Source: an uncultured Acetatifactor sp.
Lineage (GTDB): Bacteria > Bacillota > Clostridia > Lachnospirales > Lachnospiraceae
Direction of reading: 5' to 3'
DNA: 46,830 nt
NCBI RefSeq assembly: GCF_910585425.1
Contig: NZ_CAJUCP010000049.1
Location: 1-46,830 of the forward strand
Part shown: one piece after another, positions 1 to 8,452 of the stretch
Numbering within the stretch: position 1 is the stretch's first letter
How the letters are laid out: each line of letters opens with the position of its first letter
Program-made: the position numbers and the translations under genes
The notes under the pieces: model-generated
The model's input: the letters and a program-made list of their open reading frames with translations, nothing else
Database searches by the model: none
Told to the model about the DNA's origin: nothing

Positions 1-4
1 TTAT

Positions 5-67
5 ACTGCATAACGCTGAATCCTGCCTAATGTAATCATGCGATTGAATCAGCCAGCGTTATGCAGT
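5..67. repeat. 14-bp perfect inverted repeat upstream of MATE gene
   Basis: ACTGCATAACGCTG (5-18) is the exact reverse complement of CAGCGTTATGCAGT (54-67), with a 35-nt loop that holds a smaller AATC/GATT pairing. A second small hairpin, TTTCAC/GTGAAA, follows at 72-88. There is no T-run, so it is not an ordinary terminator for an upstream rightward gene. It lies just upstream of a perfect -10 box for the MATE gene and could be an operator, or the end of something outside the window. Confidence 0.6.
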
Positions 68-99
68 CTGGTTTCACGGCAAGTGAAATCGTTAAGCAG

Positions 100-105
100 T
101 ATAAT
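100..105 (+). promoter_or_regulatory. -10 box of probable MATE promoter
   Basis: A perfect TATAAT sits 30 bp before the chosen start codon at 135. No good -35 hexamer is found 16-18 bp upstream; that space is occupied by the TTTCAC/GTGAAA hairpin. This would fit a promoter needing an activator, but that is inference. Confidence 0.4.
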
Positions 106-134
106 ATACAGAGCAACAGGAAAGGAATTTGCAT

Positions 135-1613
135 ATGGACAGGACAGACAGAGAGAAACCGTTAAAAAGGACCCTGCTGGAGCAACTGGAGCCGGGCACC
201 GATGAGGACCTGAAGGTACAGAAGATCTCCCCCGGCCTTCCCGAGGGCGTATCCTCCCGGGATGTCTACAGGGACATCCTGCGGATTGCGCTGCCCGCCA
301 GCGTGGAGCTGATGCTCTCCTCTCTGGTGTCCATGGTGGACCTGATGATGGTGGGAGGGCTGGGCACCTGGGCCATCACTTCCGTGGGCCTTACCACCCA
401 GCCCAAGTTCCTGCTGATGACCATGGTCATGTCCATGAACGTAGGCGCCACGGCCCTTGTGGCCCAGTCAAAGGGCGCGGGCAATCAGGCGGCGGCCCGG
501 AAGTATGCCCGTCAGGCCGTGACAGTCAATCTCCTCATGGGCGCGGCCCTCTCCCTTCTGGGGCTGCTCACTGCAGATTCCCTGGTCCGTTTCATGGGGG
601 CGAAGACGCCCAAGATCCTGGACGCGGGTACGGCCTATCTCCAGATCCAGATGGCCAGCTTCCTCTTTTTCTCCCTGACCTCCACCCTCACTGCCGTGCT
701 CCGGGGCGTCGGCGATTCCCGGACGGCCATGTACTATAACTCCGCGGCCAATCTGTCCAATATCGTCCTGAACTATCTTCTGATCCACGGGCATTACGGC
801 TTTCCCAGATTGGAAGTGGCAGGCGCGTCCCTGGCCACGGCCATCAGCCAGGTGCTGGCCTGCGGGCTGGCCATAGGGGCGGTGTCCAGGCAGAAATGCT
901 ATCTGCATATGAGCCTCAGGGACGATTTCAGGCCCTGCCGCCGGGAGATCGGGGAGATTGCCCGCATCGGCCTCCCCGCCGCCCTGGAGCAGTTCATGAT
1001 GCGCATCGGCTCCCTGATCTTCTCCAAGACCGTGGCCTCTTTGGGCACCGTGGAGTTCGCGGCCCATCAGGTCTGCATGAACATCCAGTCCCTGACCATG
1101 ATGAACGGGCAGGTATTCTCCATCTCCGCCACTTCCCTCATGGGCCAGAGCCTGGGCAGGCGCAGGCCCGACATGGCCCAGGCCTACACCACCCGTTGCC
1201 GCCGATGCGGCATGTCTGTAGCCGTCCTCATGGGCCTGGCATTCGTGCTCTTCGGGAGGCCCCTCTCCGGGCTCTATACCGAGGACGCCGCCTGCATCCT
1301 GATCTGCGTGGAGATCCTGTGGATCGTGGCCTTCATCCAGCCCTTCCAGTCTTCCCAGTTCATCGTGGCCGGTGCCCTCAGAGGAGCCGGGGACACGAAG
1401 TTCGTGGCAAAGCTCACCTTCTACACCGTGCTCCTGCTGCGCCCGGGCCTGGCCATCCTGGCTGTCCGCGGCTTCCACATGGGGCTGCCCGGCGCATGGC
1501 TGGCCATCACCACGGACCAGATCCTGCGCTCCGCCCTCATCGCCCTGCGCTACCGCTCCGGCCAGTGGAAGCAGCTCCCCCTGCTGCGCGCAAGCAAGAC
1601 AAAGGTATCTTAG
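135..1613 (+). CDS. MATE family multidrug/cation antiporter
   Basis: Integral membrane exporter of the MATE (MOP) superfamily, predicted to expel organic cations or drugs using a Na+ or H+ gradient. The protein of 492 residues has a roughly 50-residue charged N-terminal tail, then the usual two bundles of six membrane segments with the MatE core in each half (for example SLVSMVDLMMVGGLG and GTVEFAAHQVCMNIQ). Length is slightly above the usual 440-460 because of the tail. A TTG at 129 is also in frame, but the ATG at 135 lies 8 nt after AGGAAAGGA and is preferred. The gene is GC-rich like its right-hand neighbours. It is followed after 131 bp by a serine hydrolase on the same strand; that gap holds its own hairpin and possible -10 box, so co-transcription is unclear. 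Confidence 0.9.
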   Translation: MDRTDREKPLKRTLLEQLEPGTDEDLKVQKISPGLPEGVSSRDVYRDILRIALPASVELMLSSLVSMVDLMMVGGLGTWAITSVGLTTQPKFLLMTMVMSMNVGATALVAQSKGAGNQAAARKYARQAVTVNLLMGAALSLLGLLTADSLVRFMGAKTPKILDAGTAYLQIQMASFLFFSLTSTLTAVLRGVGDSRTAMYYNSAANLSNIVLNYLLIHGHYGFPRLEVAGASLATAISQVLACGLAIGAVSRQKCYLHMSLRDDFRPCRREIGEIARIGLPAALEQFMMRIGSLIFSKTVASLGTVEFAAHQVCMNIQSLTMMNGQVFSISATSLMGQSLGRRRPDMAQAYTTRCRRCGMSVAVLMGLAFVLFGRPLSGLYTEDAACILICVEILWIVAFIQPFQSSQFIVAGALRGAGDTKFVAKLTFYTVLLLRPGLAILAVRGFHMGLPGAWLAITTDQILRSALIALRYRSGQWKQLPLLRASKTKVS

Positions 1614-1685
1614 AACAGCGCGGCCGCGCACATGTGGCAGGCACGAAAAAAGAAATAAGATAAAAGACATATAATACAAATCAGA

Positions 1686-1723
1686 TTCCCGGGCGGCGTC
1701 TGCCCAGGCAGGCGCACCGGGAA
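1686..1723 (+). promoter_or_regulatory. Leader hairpin before first serine hydrolase
   Basis: TTCCCGG (1686-1692) pairs with CCGGGAA (1717-1723), enclosing a second stem TGCC/GGCA (1701-1710). It lies 10 nt upstream of the AGGAGG of the next gene, after a perfect TATAAT at 1670-1675. It could be an attenuator or a 5' stabilising hairpin. A similar CCCGGG-type hairpin lies before the second serine hydrolase (about 2937-2960). Confidence 0.4.
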
Positions 1724-1744
1724 CCGGAACAGGAGGTAAAAAAC

Positions 1745-2905
1745 ATGGCAACAGCAAAAGACATCGACAGGCTTCTGGAAAGCTTTGTGGAGAGGGGACT
1801 GCCCGGCTGCTCCCTGAAGGTCATGCAGCGGGGCGAGACCCTCTACGAGGGGTACTTCGGGGTGGCGGACAGGGACACCGGAGCCCCTGTGACCAAAGCT
1901 TCCCTCTTCCGCCAGGCATCCATGTCCAAAATCCCGCTCTACACCGCCATGATGATGCTCTATGAGCGCGGAAAGTTCCTGCTCTCCGACCCCGTGGGGG
2001 ATTATCTCCCCCAGTGGAAGGCCAGCCGGAAATATGTGCGCCAGCCCAACGGGTACGTGAAGGTAGTGCCCACGGAGCGGCCCATCACCATCCGGGACAC
2101 CCTTTCCATGAAATGCGGCCTGCCCTACTGCAATTCCGCCGCCCCCACGGAGGACATCACCCTGCGGGGCATGCAGGAATGCATGAAGCCCCTGTGGGAA
2201 AAGGGCCATTACACCTTACAGGAACAGCTCTCCGCAATGTCGGAGGCTCCCCTGGCCTGTGAGCCTGGCACCCACTGGATGTACGGCTTCTCCAGCGAGC
2301 TGGCCGCGGGGATCCTGGAGACGGTCTGCGACAAACCTGCCAACGAAGCCCTGAAAGAACTCCTGTTCGACCCTCTGGGCATGGAGAATACCGCCGCCCT
2401 GTTCTTCGGGGACGCCGAACAGCGCATGGTGTCCCTCTATGCCCTGGACGAGAAGGGGGAATATGCCCCCGGCCCCGGATTTTTCGACAAAAAGCACCGC
2501 CCCGGGGAGGAGAACGAGGCCGGATGGGCCAGGCTTTTCTCCAATGTGGAGGACTACTCCCGCCTGATGCAGATGCTGGCCTGCGGCGGCGTGTATGGAG
2601 GCCTGCGCCTCATGAGCCCCGGGACCATAGACCTGATGCGGGCCAACGGGCTGGATGCGGCCCAGCAGCGGGACTTCCCCGAGGAGGGCTACGGCTATGG
2701 ATACGGCGTCCGCACATTGACGGACAATGCCGCCGGGAACCTCAACGGCTCCCCTGGAGCCTTCGGCTGGACCGGCGGCTTCGGCACCTGGTGCGAGGCG
2801 GATCCAAAGGAGGGCCTCTCCATCGTCTATATGCACAACCTGATTCCGAACGATGAAGGGTATTACCACCCCAGAGTCCGCACGATCTCCTACGGACTGC
2901 TGTGA
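1745..2905 (+). CDS. Serine hydrolase, class C beta-lactamase/EstB-like
   Basis: Beta-lactamase-related serine hydrolase (Pfam Beta-lactamase family; esterase, amidase or D-amino-peptidase activities are known in the family). The 386 residues contain the SxxK catalytic motif as S59-M-S-K62, the tyrosine at Y181 (MYGFSSE) in place of the YxN element, and a C-terminal W343-T-G-G motif in the position of the KTG/HTG box. There is no signal peptide, so it is probably cytoplasmic; a cell-wall role is therefore less likely than an esterase role. AGGAGG with 8-nt spacing supports the ATG. It is the first of two tandem paralogs. Substrate cannot be read from the sequence. Confidence 0.85.
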   Translation: MATAKDIDRLLESFVERGLPGCSLKVMQRGETLYEGYFGVADRDTGAPVTKASLFRQASMSKIPLYTAMMMLYERGKFLLSDPVGDYLPQWKASRKYVRQPNGYVKVVPTERPITIRDTLSMKCGLPYCNSAAPTEDITLRGMQECMKPLWEKGHYTLQEQLSAMSEAPLACEPGTHWMYGFSSELAAGILETVCDKPANEALKELLFDPLGMENTAALFFGDAEQRMVSLYALDEKGEYAPGPGFFDKKHRPGEENEAGWARLFSNVEDYSRLMQMLACGGVYGGLRLMSPGTIDLMRANGLDAAQQRDFPEEGYGYGYGVRTLTDNAAGNLNGSPGAFGWTGGFGTWCEADPKEGLSIVYMHNLIPNDEGYYHPRVRTISYGLL

Positions 2906-2989
2906 GAGGATCCTATACAGGCTAGGGCTGCCGCTTCCCGGGACTGCCTGTGCCCCGGGAGGCAGGCTGCGGAAAGGAATGGATAGAAA

Positions 2990-4189
2990 ATGGCTGATTT
3001 CAGAGATTTAGACAGACTGCTTCAAAAATATGTGGACGACGGGCTGCCCAACGCAAGCTGCGTCATCGCCAGAAAAGGGGAGATCCTCTACGAGAATTAT
3101 TTCGGATGGGCCGATAAGGAAAACGGCGTCAGGCTGGAGGCCAAACATGTGTTCCGTCAGGCCTCCCTGACCAAGATCGCCATGTACGCCACGGCCATGA
3201 TGCTCTATGAACAGGGGAAGTTTTTGATGACGGATCCCCTCTACGAATATTTCCCGGAATACCGCAATTCCACCAAGCTGGTCACCATGCCGGGCGGCTC
3301 CCTGGAGGTGGTCCCCACGGAGGGGCCCATCCTGGTGAAGCATATCTTCAACATGACCTGCGGGCTGCCCTATGAGATGATCGTAGGCGGCGTCCCTGTC
3401 CAGCACCATCCCACGGCCCTGGCCATGGCCAGGGAGATGAAGGAGCTCCGGGAGAAGGGATACTTCACCCTCCGGGACCAGATCCGGGCCGCCTCCAGGG
3501 TCCCTCTGGCCTTTGAGCCCGGAACCCGCTTCCTCTACGGCTTCGCCAGCGAGCTGACGGCAGGGCTTCTGGAGGCCCTCTGCGGGAAACCTGCGGAGCT
3601 GGTCATCAGGGAGATGCTCTTCGAGCCCCTGGGCATGGACAGCTCGGCCAACTTCCTCTTCGGAGACCTGGAGAGCCGCCTGGTGAAGGACTATTATCTG
3701 AAACCGGGGAAGAAGCTGGGGGACGAGGATCCATTCTTCCTGCCGGAGCCGGAACGGGAGGCGAAATTCGTGGGGCCTCTGGGAACCGTTCCGGGCTTCT
3801 CCCGGGTCATCACCAACTGCCGCGATTACACCAGGCTGATGCAGATGCTGGCAAACGGCGGCTCCTATAACGGCGTGAAGCTCCTGGGACGGAAGACCAT
3901 CGACCTCCTTCGTACCAACACCCTGTCCCCCCGGGTGCTTTCGGAGGACTTCTCCAATACTTACCTGGCGGGATACGGGTACGGCTACGGGATGCGGATG
4001 CTCCTGGACAGGTATGCCGGGCAGCACAATGGCTTCCCGGGGCAGTTCGGCTGGACCGGCGGCTCCGGGACCTGGGCGGAATCCTCCCCGGAGGAGGGCA
4101 TCTCCATCGTCTACATGCACAATCTCCAGCCCAATCTGGAGGAGTACCACCATCTCCGGATGCGGGCCGTGGCCTACGGATGCCTGTGA
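2990..4189 (+). CDS. Serine hydrolase, tandem paralog
   Basis: Second beta-lactamase-like serine hydrolase (399 residues), collinear with the upstream copy from the first residues (xLDRLLxxxVxxGLP) to the C-terminal YMHNL..N element. It has S59-L-T-K62, Y183 (LYGFASE) and a WTGG box. The paralog carries an extra acidic insertion around residues 240-260 (PEPEREAKFVGP). No signal peptide is visible. The start is preceded by AAGGAATGG; spacing to the previous gene is 84 bp. The pair probably arose by local duplication and diverged; separate substrates are likely but unknown. A strong hairpin follows the stop. Confidence 0.85.
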   Translation: MADFRDLDRLLQKYVDDGLPNASCVIARKGEILYENYFGWADKENGVRLEAKHVFRQASLTKIAMYATAMMLYEQGKFLMTDPLYEYFPEYRNSTKLVTMPGGSLEVVPTEGPILVKHIFNMTCGLPYEMIVGGVPVQHHPTALAMAREMKELREKGYFTLRDQIRAASRVPLAFEPGTRFLYGFASELTAGLLEALCGKPAELVIREMLFEPLGMDSSANFLFGDLESRLVKDYYLKPGKKLGDEDPFFLPEPEREAKFVGPLGTVPGFSRVITNCRDYTRLMQMLANGGSYNGVKLLGRKTIDLLRTNTLSPRVLSEDFSNTYLAGYGYGYGMRMLLDRYAGQHNGFPGQFGWTGGSGTWAESSPEEGISIVYMHNLQPNLEEYHHLRMRAVAYGCL

Positions 4190-4225
4190 GTTTTCCCGTT
4201 CCGTGGGAATACCGGCAATTGCCGA

Positions 4226-4267
4226 GGGGGCTGTCCCCGGGGAGGATTCTTCCCGGGGGCAGCCCCC
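4226..4267. terminator. Strong GC hairpin between convergent genes
   Basis: GGGGGCTG (4226-4233) pairs with CAGCCCCC (4260-4267), and the stem continues with CCCCGGG/CCCGGGG. It is followed by TTTC on the plus strand, a short T-tract. It probably ends the serine hydrolase transcript. Confidence 0.6.
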
Positions 4268-4404
4268 TTTCAGTTCAGGTTTCGGTTTCAGTTTTGGTTC
4301 TGGTTCCAGTCTCAGTTTTGGTTCCAGTTCCAGTTTCACTTCCGGTTCTACTTTCAGTTCCAGTTCCGCTTCCGGTTCCAGTCTCAGTTCCGGTTCCACT
4401 TTCC
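4268..4404. repeat. 6-bp-periodic low-complexity tract
   Basis: About 137 bp composed almost wholly of hexamers of the type GGTTCC, AGTTCC, GGTTTC, AGTTTT, in which positions 3-4 are always TT (a degenerate (R)GTTYY repeat). It lies in the convergent gap between the hairpin and the GH3 stop. The plus-strand reading frame through it would give an artificial Ser/Gly/Phe peptide, so I treat it as non-coding. Confidence 0.75.
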
Positions 4405-4439
4405 GCCCTCACAGGCACATGCATCGCCCTGCGGAAGCG

Positions 4440-6581
4440 CTAGTTCCGGACCACCGTAAATGTAATGCATTCCTTCCCTGTCAGCTCCCTGGTGCGCTCG
4501 TCCGGCTGTCCCAGTCCTACGCTGACCCGGAATTTCCCGCCGTCCACGATTCTGTCCCCCTCCTGGTTGACTACGGTAAAGGCGTCCTTCCCGATGGTCA
4601 GTTCCACCTCGGCGCTTTCCCCGCCGTTCAAAAATACACGGCTGAACGCGCACAGCTTTCCGTTGGGCGTGGCGTGATCCGACTCCAGCGCCTCCACATA
4701 GGCCTGCACCACCTCTCCCGTGGCCGCCTGTCCTTCATTCCGCAGCCTGACTTTGACGGTCATGTCCCGGGCCACGTCCCATTCCACGGTGTCCGCCGTG
4801 CCCACGGCCAGCTCCCGACCGCCGCACGCCGCCGACTCCGCCTTCACGTCCCCGTAGGTGAGGCCGTAGCCGAAGGGATACAGGGGCTTGCCCTGGAAAT
4901 ACCGGTATGTCCGGCCCTTCATGGAGTAGTCCTCGAAGGCCGGCAGCTCCTCCGCGCTGTTGTAGAAGGTCACGGGCAGCTTTCCGGAGGGCGATACCTC
5001 CCCGAACAGGGCCTTCGCCACAGCCACACCGCCCCTGGCCCCGGGATACCACACCTGCAGCACCGCGTCGGCATGCTCCTGGGCATACCGCAGGTCCATG
5101 GCGCTGCCCGTCATGTTCAGCACCACCACAGGCTTACCCACCTTCACTACCGCTTCCATCAGCTCTCTCTGGGACTGGGGCAGCAGCAGATCCGCCTTGT
5201 CGCCGGAGGCGTAGCTGTTGCCCGTATCTCCTTCCTCCCCCTCCAGGGTCTCGTCCAGCCCCACGCACAGGAACACCACATCGCTGTTCTTCGCCACGCT
5301 CACCGCCTCGGAGATGCGGTCCTGCCGCAGGCCCAGCCCTTCCACCTTGTCCTGGAAGAGATGGCAGCCCTCGGAATAGTACACCCGCACGTCCGGCAGG
5401 GCGTCCTGGATTCCCTCCAGGACAGTGATGTACCGGGAAGCGGTTCCGTGGTAATTGCCCATCAGCGCCCTGCGGCTGTCCGCGTTGGGCCCGATGACGC
5501 CCACGGCCTTCAGGCCCTCTTTCTTCAGGGGCAGGATGCCATTGTTCTTCAACAGCACCATGCCCTCCGCCGCTGCCCGCTCCGCCAGCTCCAGATGCTC
5601 CCTGCACTCGATCCGGTCATAGGCGGTGTCGTCATAGGGCGTCTCGTCAAATAATCCCAGCAGGAAACGGGTGGTGTAGAGCCGCTCCGCCGCCAGGGTA
5701 ATCTCCTCCTCGGTCACCAGCCCGTCCTGGCAGGCTTTCAAAAGATGCAGATAGGTGACGCCGCAGTTCACGTCGCAGCCCGCCTTCATGGCCATGGCCG
5801 CGGATTCCTCGGGCGTGTCCGTGACCCTGTGGAAATCATGGAAGTCCTTTATGGCCCAGCAGTCGGACACGTAATGCCCCTGGAAGCCCCATTTCTCCCG
5901 CAGGATATCCCGCATCAGGGTCTTGCTGCCGCAGCAGGGCTCCCCGTTGGTCCTGTTGTAGGCACCCATCACGGCTTCCACCTCAGCCTCCTTCACCAGC
6001 TTCTCAAAGGCGGGGAGATAGGTCTCCCACAGGTCCTTTTGGGAGACCCTGGCGTCAAAGCGATGGCGGTCCGCCTCAGGGCCGGAATGCACGGCGAAAT
6101 GCTTGGCGCAGGCCGCGGCATGGAGGTATTCCCCGTCCCCCTGGATGCCCTCCACAAAGGCCTTGCCCAGCTCCCCGGTCAGGTAAGGATCCTCCCCGTA
6201 GGTCTCGTGCCCCCGCCCCCACCTGGGATCTCGGAAGATGTTCACATTGGGCGACCAGAAGGTCAGGCCCTTGTAGATGTCCCTGTCCCCCTCTGCACTG
6301 TAGGCATTGTACTTGGCACGGCCCTCCTCCGCGATGGCCTCCCCCACCTCTTCCATCAGGGGCGCGTCAAAGGCCGCCGCCATGCCGATGGCCTGGGGAA
6401 AGACTGTGGCCACCCCTGCCCTGGCCACGCCGTGGAGCGCCTCGTTCCACCAGTTGTAGGCGGGTATGCCCAGCCTGGGGATTGCCGGGGAGTCGTACCT
6501 CAACTGGGAGGCCTTCTCCTCCAGGGTCATCCTGCCCACCAGCTCCTGGGCGCGTTTTCTTGCTTTCTCTCTGTCTCTCAT
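4440..6581 (-). CDS. GH3 beta-xylosidase / beta-glucosidase
   Basis: Retaining glycoside hydrolase family 3 enzyme of 713 residues that releases terminal beta-linked xylose, glucose or arabinose from plant oligosaccharides. The order is N-terminal TIM-barrel-like GH3 domain (about 20-310) with WWNEALHG, the substrate-binding K160-H-F and the nucleophile D240 in YVSDCWAI; then the GH3 C-terminal alpha/beta sandwich (about 345-570) and a C-terminal Fn3-like domain (about 610-700). The VSDC (rather than VSDW) context is like the beta-xylosidase subgroup. No signal peptide: a cytoplasmic enzyme acting on imported oligosaccharides. An in-frame ATG lies 33 bp upstream, but the ATG at 6581 has AGGAGGA at 6 nt. 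The stop is TAG, which shows that amber is a normal stop here. Confidence 0.9.
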   Translation of the reverse strand: MRDREKARKRAQELVGRMTLEEKASQLRYDSPAIPRLGIPAYNWWNEALHGVARAGVATVFPQAIGMAAAFDAPLMEEVGEAIAEEGRAKYNAYSAEGDRDIYKGLTFWSPNVNIFRDPRWGRGHETYGEDPYLTGELGKAFVEGIQGDGEYLHAAACAKHFAVHSGPEADRHRFDARVSQKDLWETYLPAFEKLVKEAEVEAVMGAYNRTNGEPCCGSKTLMRDILREKWGFQGHYVSDCWAIKDFHDFHRVTDTPEESAAMAMKAGCDVNCGVTYLHLLKACQDGLVTEEEITLAAERLYTTRFLLGLFDETPYDDTAYDRIECREHLELAERAAAEGMVLLKNNGILPLKKEGLKAVGVIGPNADSRRALMGNYHGTASRYITVLEGIQDALPDVRVYYSEGCHLFQDKVEGLGLRQDRISEAVSVAKNSDVVFLCVGLDETLEGEEGDTGNSYASGDKADLLLPQSQRELMEAVVKVGKPVVVLNMTGSAMDLRYAQEHADAVLQVWYPGARGGVAVAKALFGEVSPSGKLPVTFYNSAEELPAFEDYSMKGRTYRYFQGKPLYPFGYGLTYGDVKAESAACGGRELAVGTADTVEWDVARDMTVKVRLRNEGQAATGEVVQAYVEALESDHATPNGKLCAFSRVFLNGGESAEVELTIGKDAFTVVNQEGDRIVDGGKFRVSVGLGQPDERTRELTGKECITFTVVRN

Positions 6582-7004
6582 GTCTGTTCCTCCTCTAAAA
6601 ATATCACTGGGCATACGGAAAATGGATACCTGCCCGAATCCCTCTGGCCCGTCTGTCCGTGACGCCTAATACTCCGGCAATGGCCGCCGCTGTACATGCC
6701 TTATCCCCGCGGATGCAGCTTATGATTAGACGCTCCTGATTCGACAACGTGGAGTGGCCAGACTGCCTGTCCTATGCGTTCATTCATGGTAGATTTCAGG
6801 CAAGCCGCCCGGACTTCCGCGCCCCCACGGGGACAGACTTTAGAATTTTGAAGTGTTTTTATCATAACACAGGGGCCGGGAGATTGCAATCATATGGGAC
6901 AAAAAATCCGGGGCCTTTGCAGGAGGGAAAAGTCCCACAGGCCGGTGAATCGTACCCCTTGTCAAGGACTTTAAAAAAGCAAGGGGCCGCTAATACACCC
7001 CTCC
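6582..7004. other. Intergenic region, no gene recognised
   Basis: This 423-bp stretch upstream of the GH3 gene and downstream of the broken MATE gene shows no ORF that I can support. It should carry the GH3 promoter. A CCCCTTG (6955-6961)/CAAGGGG (6980-6986) pairing near the MATE stop may be part of that gene's termination. Nothing else stands out. Confidence 0.4.
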
Positions 7005-8348
7005 TCAGTACCCATACCTCCCCCTGTACCGGAAGAACATAAAGGCCGACAAAGCAAGCGCCATCAATTCCGCCACAGGCGTTGCCAGCCAGATTCCGTT
7101 CACGCCGAACAGGAGCGGCAGCACGATCATCGTAATCAGCATAAATACAAAGGACCTGGAAAATGCCAGGACGGCGGAAACCACTCCGTTCGATAAAGCG
7201 GTAAACATCCCGCTGGCAAAAATATTGAATCCGATGAAGAAAAGAGCCACTGTGCATATCCTGTTCCCTGTCACCGCCAGCTCATACACCGGATTCTCCG
7301 GGCGGGCAAAAATCGAAACCAATGGCTCCGTCAGCAGGAAAGAAGCCGCTGCCGTCACAAGGGAAATCCCCGCGATCACTTTTAAGCTCACCGCTACGAG
7401 CTTTTTCAGTTTTCCATCGCTCTGCTCCCCGTAGCAGTAGCTGAGCATGGGCGCTACGCCATAAGAATATCCTGTATACAGGGAACTGGCGAACATCAGC
7501 ACATACATGATGATCGTGACGGCCGCCACCCCATCCTCGCCCACATAGCGCAGCATCGTCCAGTTGAACATCAGCGTGACGATTCCGGTGACAAGCGCAG
7601 TCGCCATCTACGAACATCCGTTCGTCGCAGCGGACCCGAGAACCCTGAACCGCAGCCTGGGTTTCCTGAAATGCAGGAGATTCCCTTTCCGGCTGAAGAC
7701 AAACAGCCCCACCACGGCGGTCACAGAATAGCCCAGCCCCGTCGCGACGGCCGCCCCGCCGATCCCCATATCCAGCACGGCTATGAATACATAGTCAAGC
7801 GCCATGTTCAGGACGCCGCCCGTCACCGAGCAGGCCAGAGAAAGGGGCGCCTTTTCGCTGGCAATCATGTAGAGCGTGAAATTGTTCATCAAAAGAATCG
7901 GCACGGTAAACACCAGATAACGGCTTAAATATCCCACGCAGTATGCCTCCACCTCAGCCGAAAGCTTCATGCCGGAGAAGATGGAATCCATGGCCCTGTA
8001 TCCCACCGCGCACATGACGATCCCCACTATGACATTCACCAAGATTAGGAACGTGAAATCCTCCTTTGCCTCCTCCGCTTTCTGCTCCCCCATCTTTTTC
8101 ATGATGACCGCGCTTCCCCCTGTGGCGAGCATGGTGGAGATTGCCGTGACAAGCTGAATGACCGGCGCCGTCAGGTTGACAGCGGAAAGCGCGTCCGTGC
8201 CAATCAGGTTCGATACGAACAGGCCGTCTACCATTGTGTAAAAAGACATGAACACCGTCATCGCAATGGTGGGCACGGCAAACTTCAGGATATTCCCAAG
8301 GGTTACAGGCCTTTCGTATGCAGTTGTGTTTGTGTTTGCATTTTCCAT
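7005..8348 (-). pseudogene. MATE exporter split by in-frame amber codon
   Basis: A MepA-like MATE efflux gene that would be 447 residues if read through. Codons 1-246 (8348-7611) and the following 200 codons (7607-7005) are in the same frame, separated only by a TAG at 7608-7610. The junction reads GSAATNGCS-stop-MATALVTG; MATE proteins of this group normally have a Glu here (NGxSEMxxxL), so a single GAG-to-TAG change explains it. Both halves otherwise look intact, with no frameshifts. The ATG directly after the TAG could allow re-initiation and two half-transporters. The start at 8348 has GGAGGAA at 6 nt; a longer in-frame ORF start upstream has no such site. It is divergent from a MerR regulator. 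Confidence 0.85.
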
Positions 8349-8392
8349 GAATTCTTCCTCCATATATCTTGATTTTCCTGTCCATATATGGC

Positions 8393-8423
8393 ATCCTATA
8401 CCATACAGTAACTGTACGGTCAA
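8393..8423 (-). promoter_or_regulatory. MerR-type promoter/operator of the MATE gene
   Basis: On the minus strand TTGACC (8418-8423) is followed at a 19-bp spacing by TAGGAT (8393-8398), or at 17 bp by TATAGG (8395-8400). Between them lies the imperfect palindrome ACCGTACAG-TTA-CTGTATGGT (8400-8420). An operator dyad inside an over-long spacer is the signature of MerR-family control, in which the regulator untwists the promoter to activate it. The MerR gene starts 30 bp away. Confidence 0.75.
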
Positions 8424-8452
8424 GACAAATATTGAATTTTTAGAGGTAAATC

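Noticed and set aside
9..65. attC-like integron site (GCATAAC ... GTTATGC ends, about 57 bp)
   Set aside because: The ends miss the RYYYAAC/GTTRRRY consensus at one position, the stem is a perfect palindrome without the extrahelical bases attC needs, and there is no integron integrase or cassette array.
468..1757. 429-codon minus-strand ORF over the first MATE gene
   Set aside because: High GC suppresses stop codons on the opposite strand; the protein is Gly/His/Gln-rich with no motif.
4014..5654. 546-codon plus-strand ORF running from the serine hydrolase through the low-complexity tract into the GH3 region
   Set aside because: It overlaps two well-supported genes in other frames and strands and encodes a Ser/Gly-rich artefact followed by antisense GH3 sequence.
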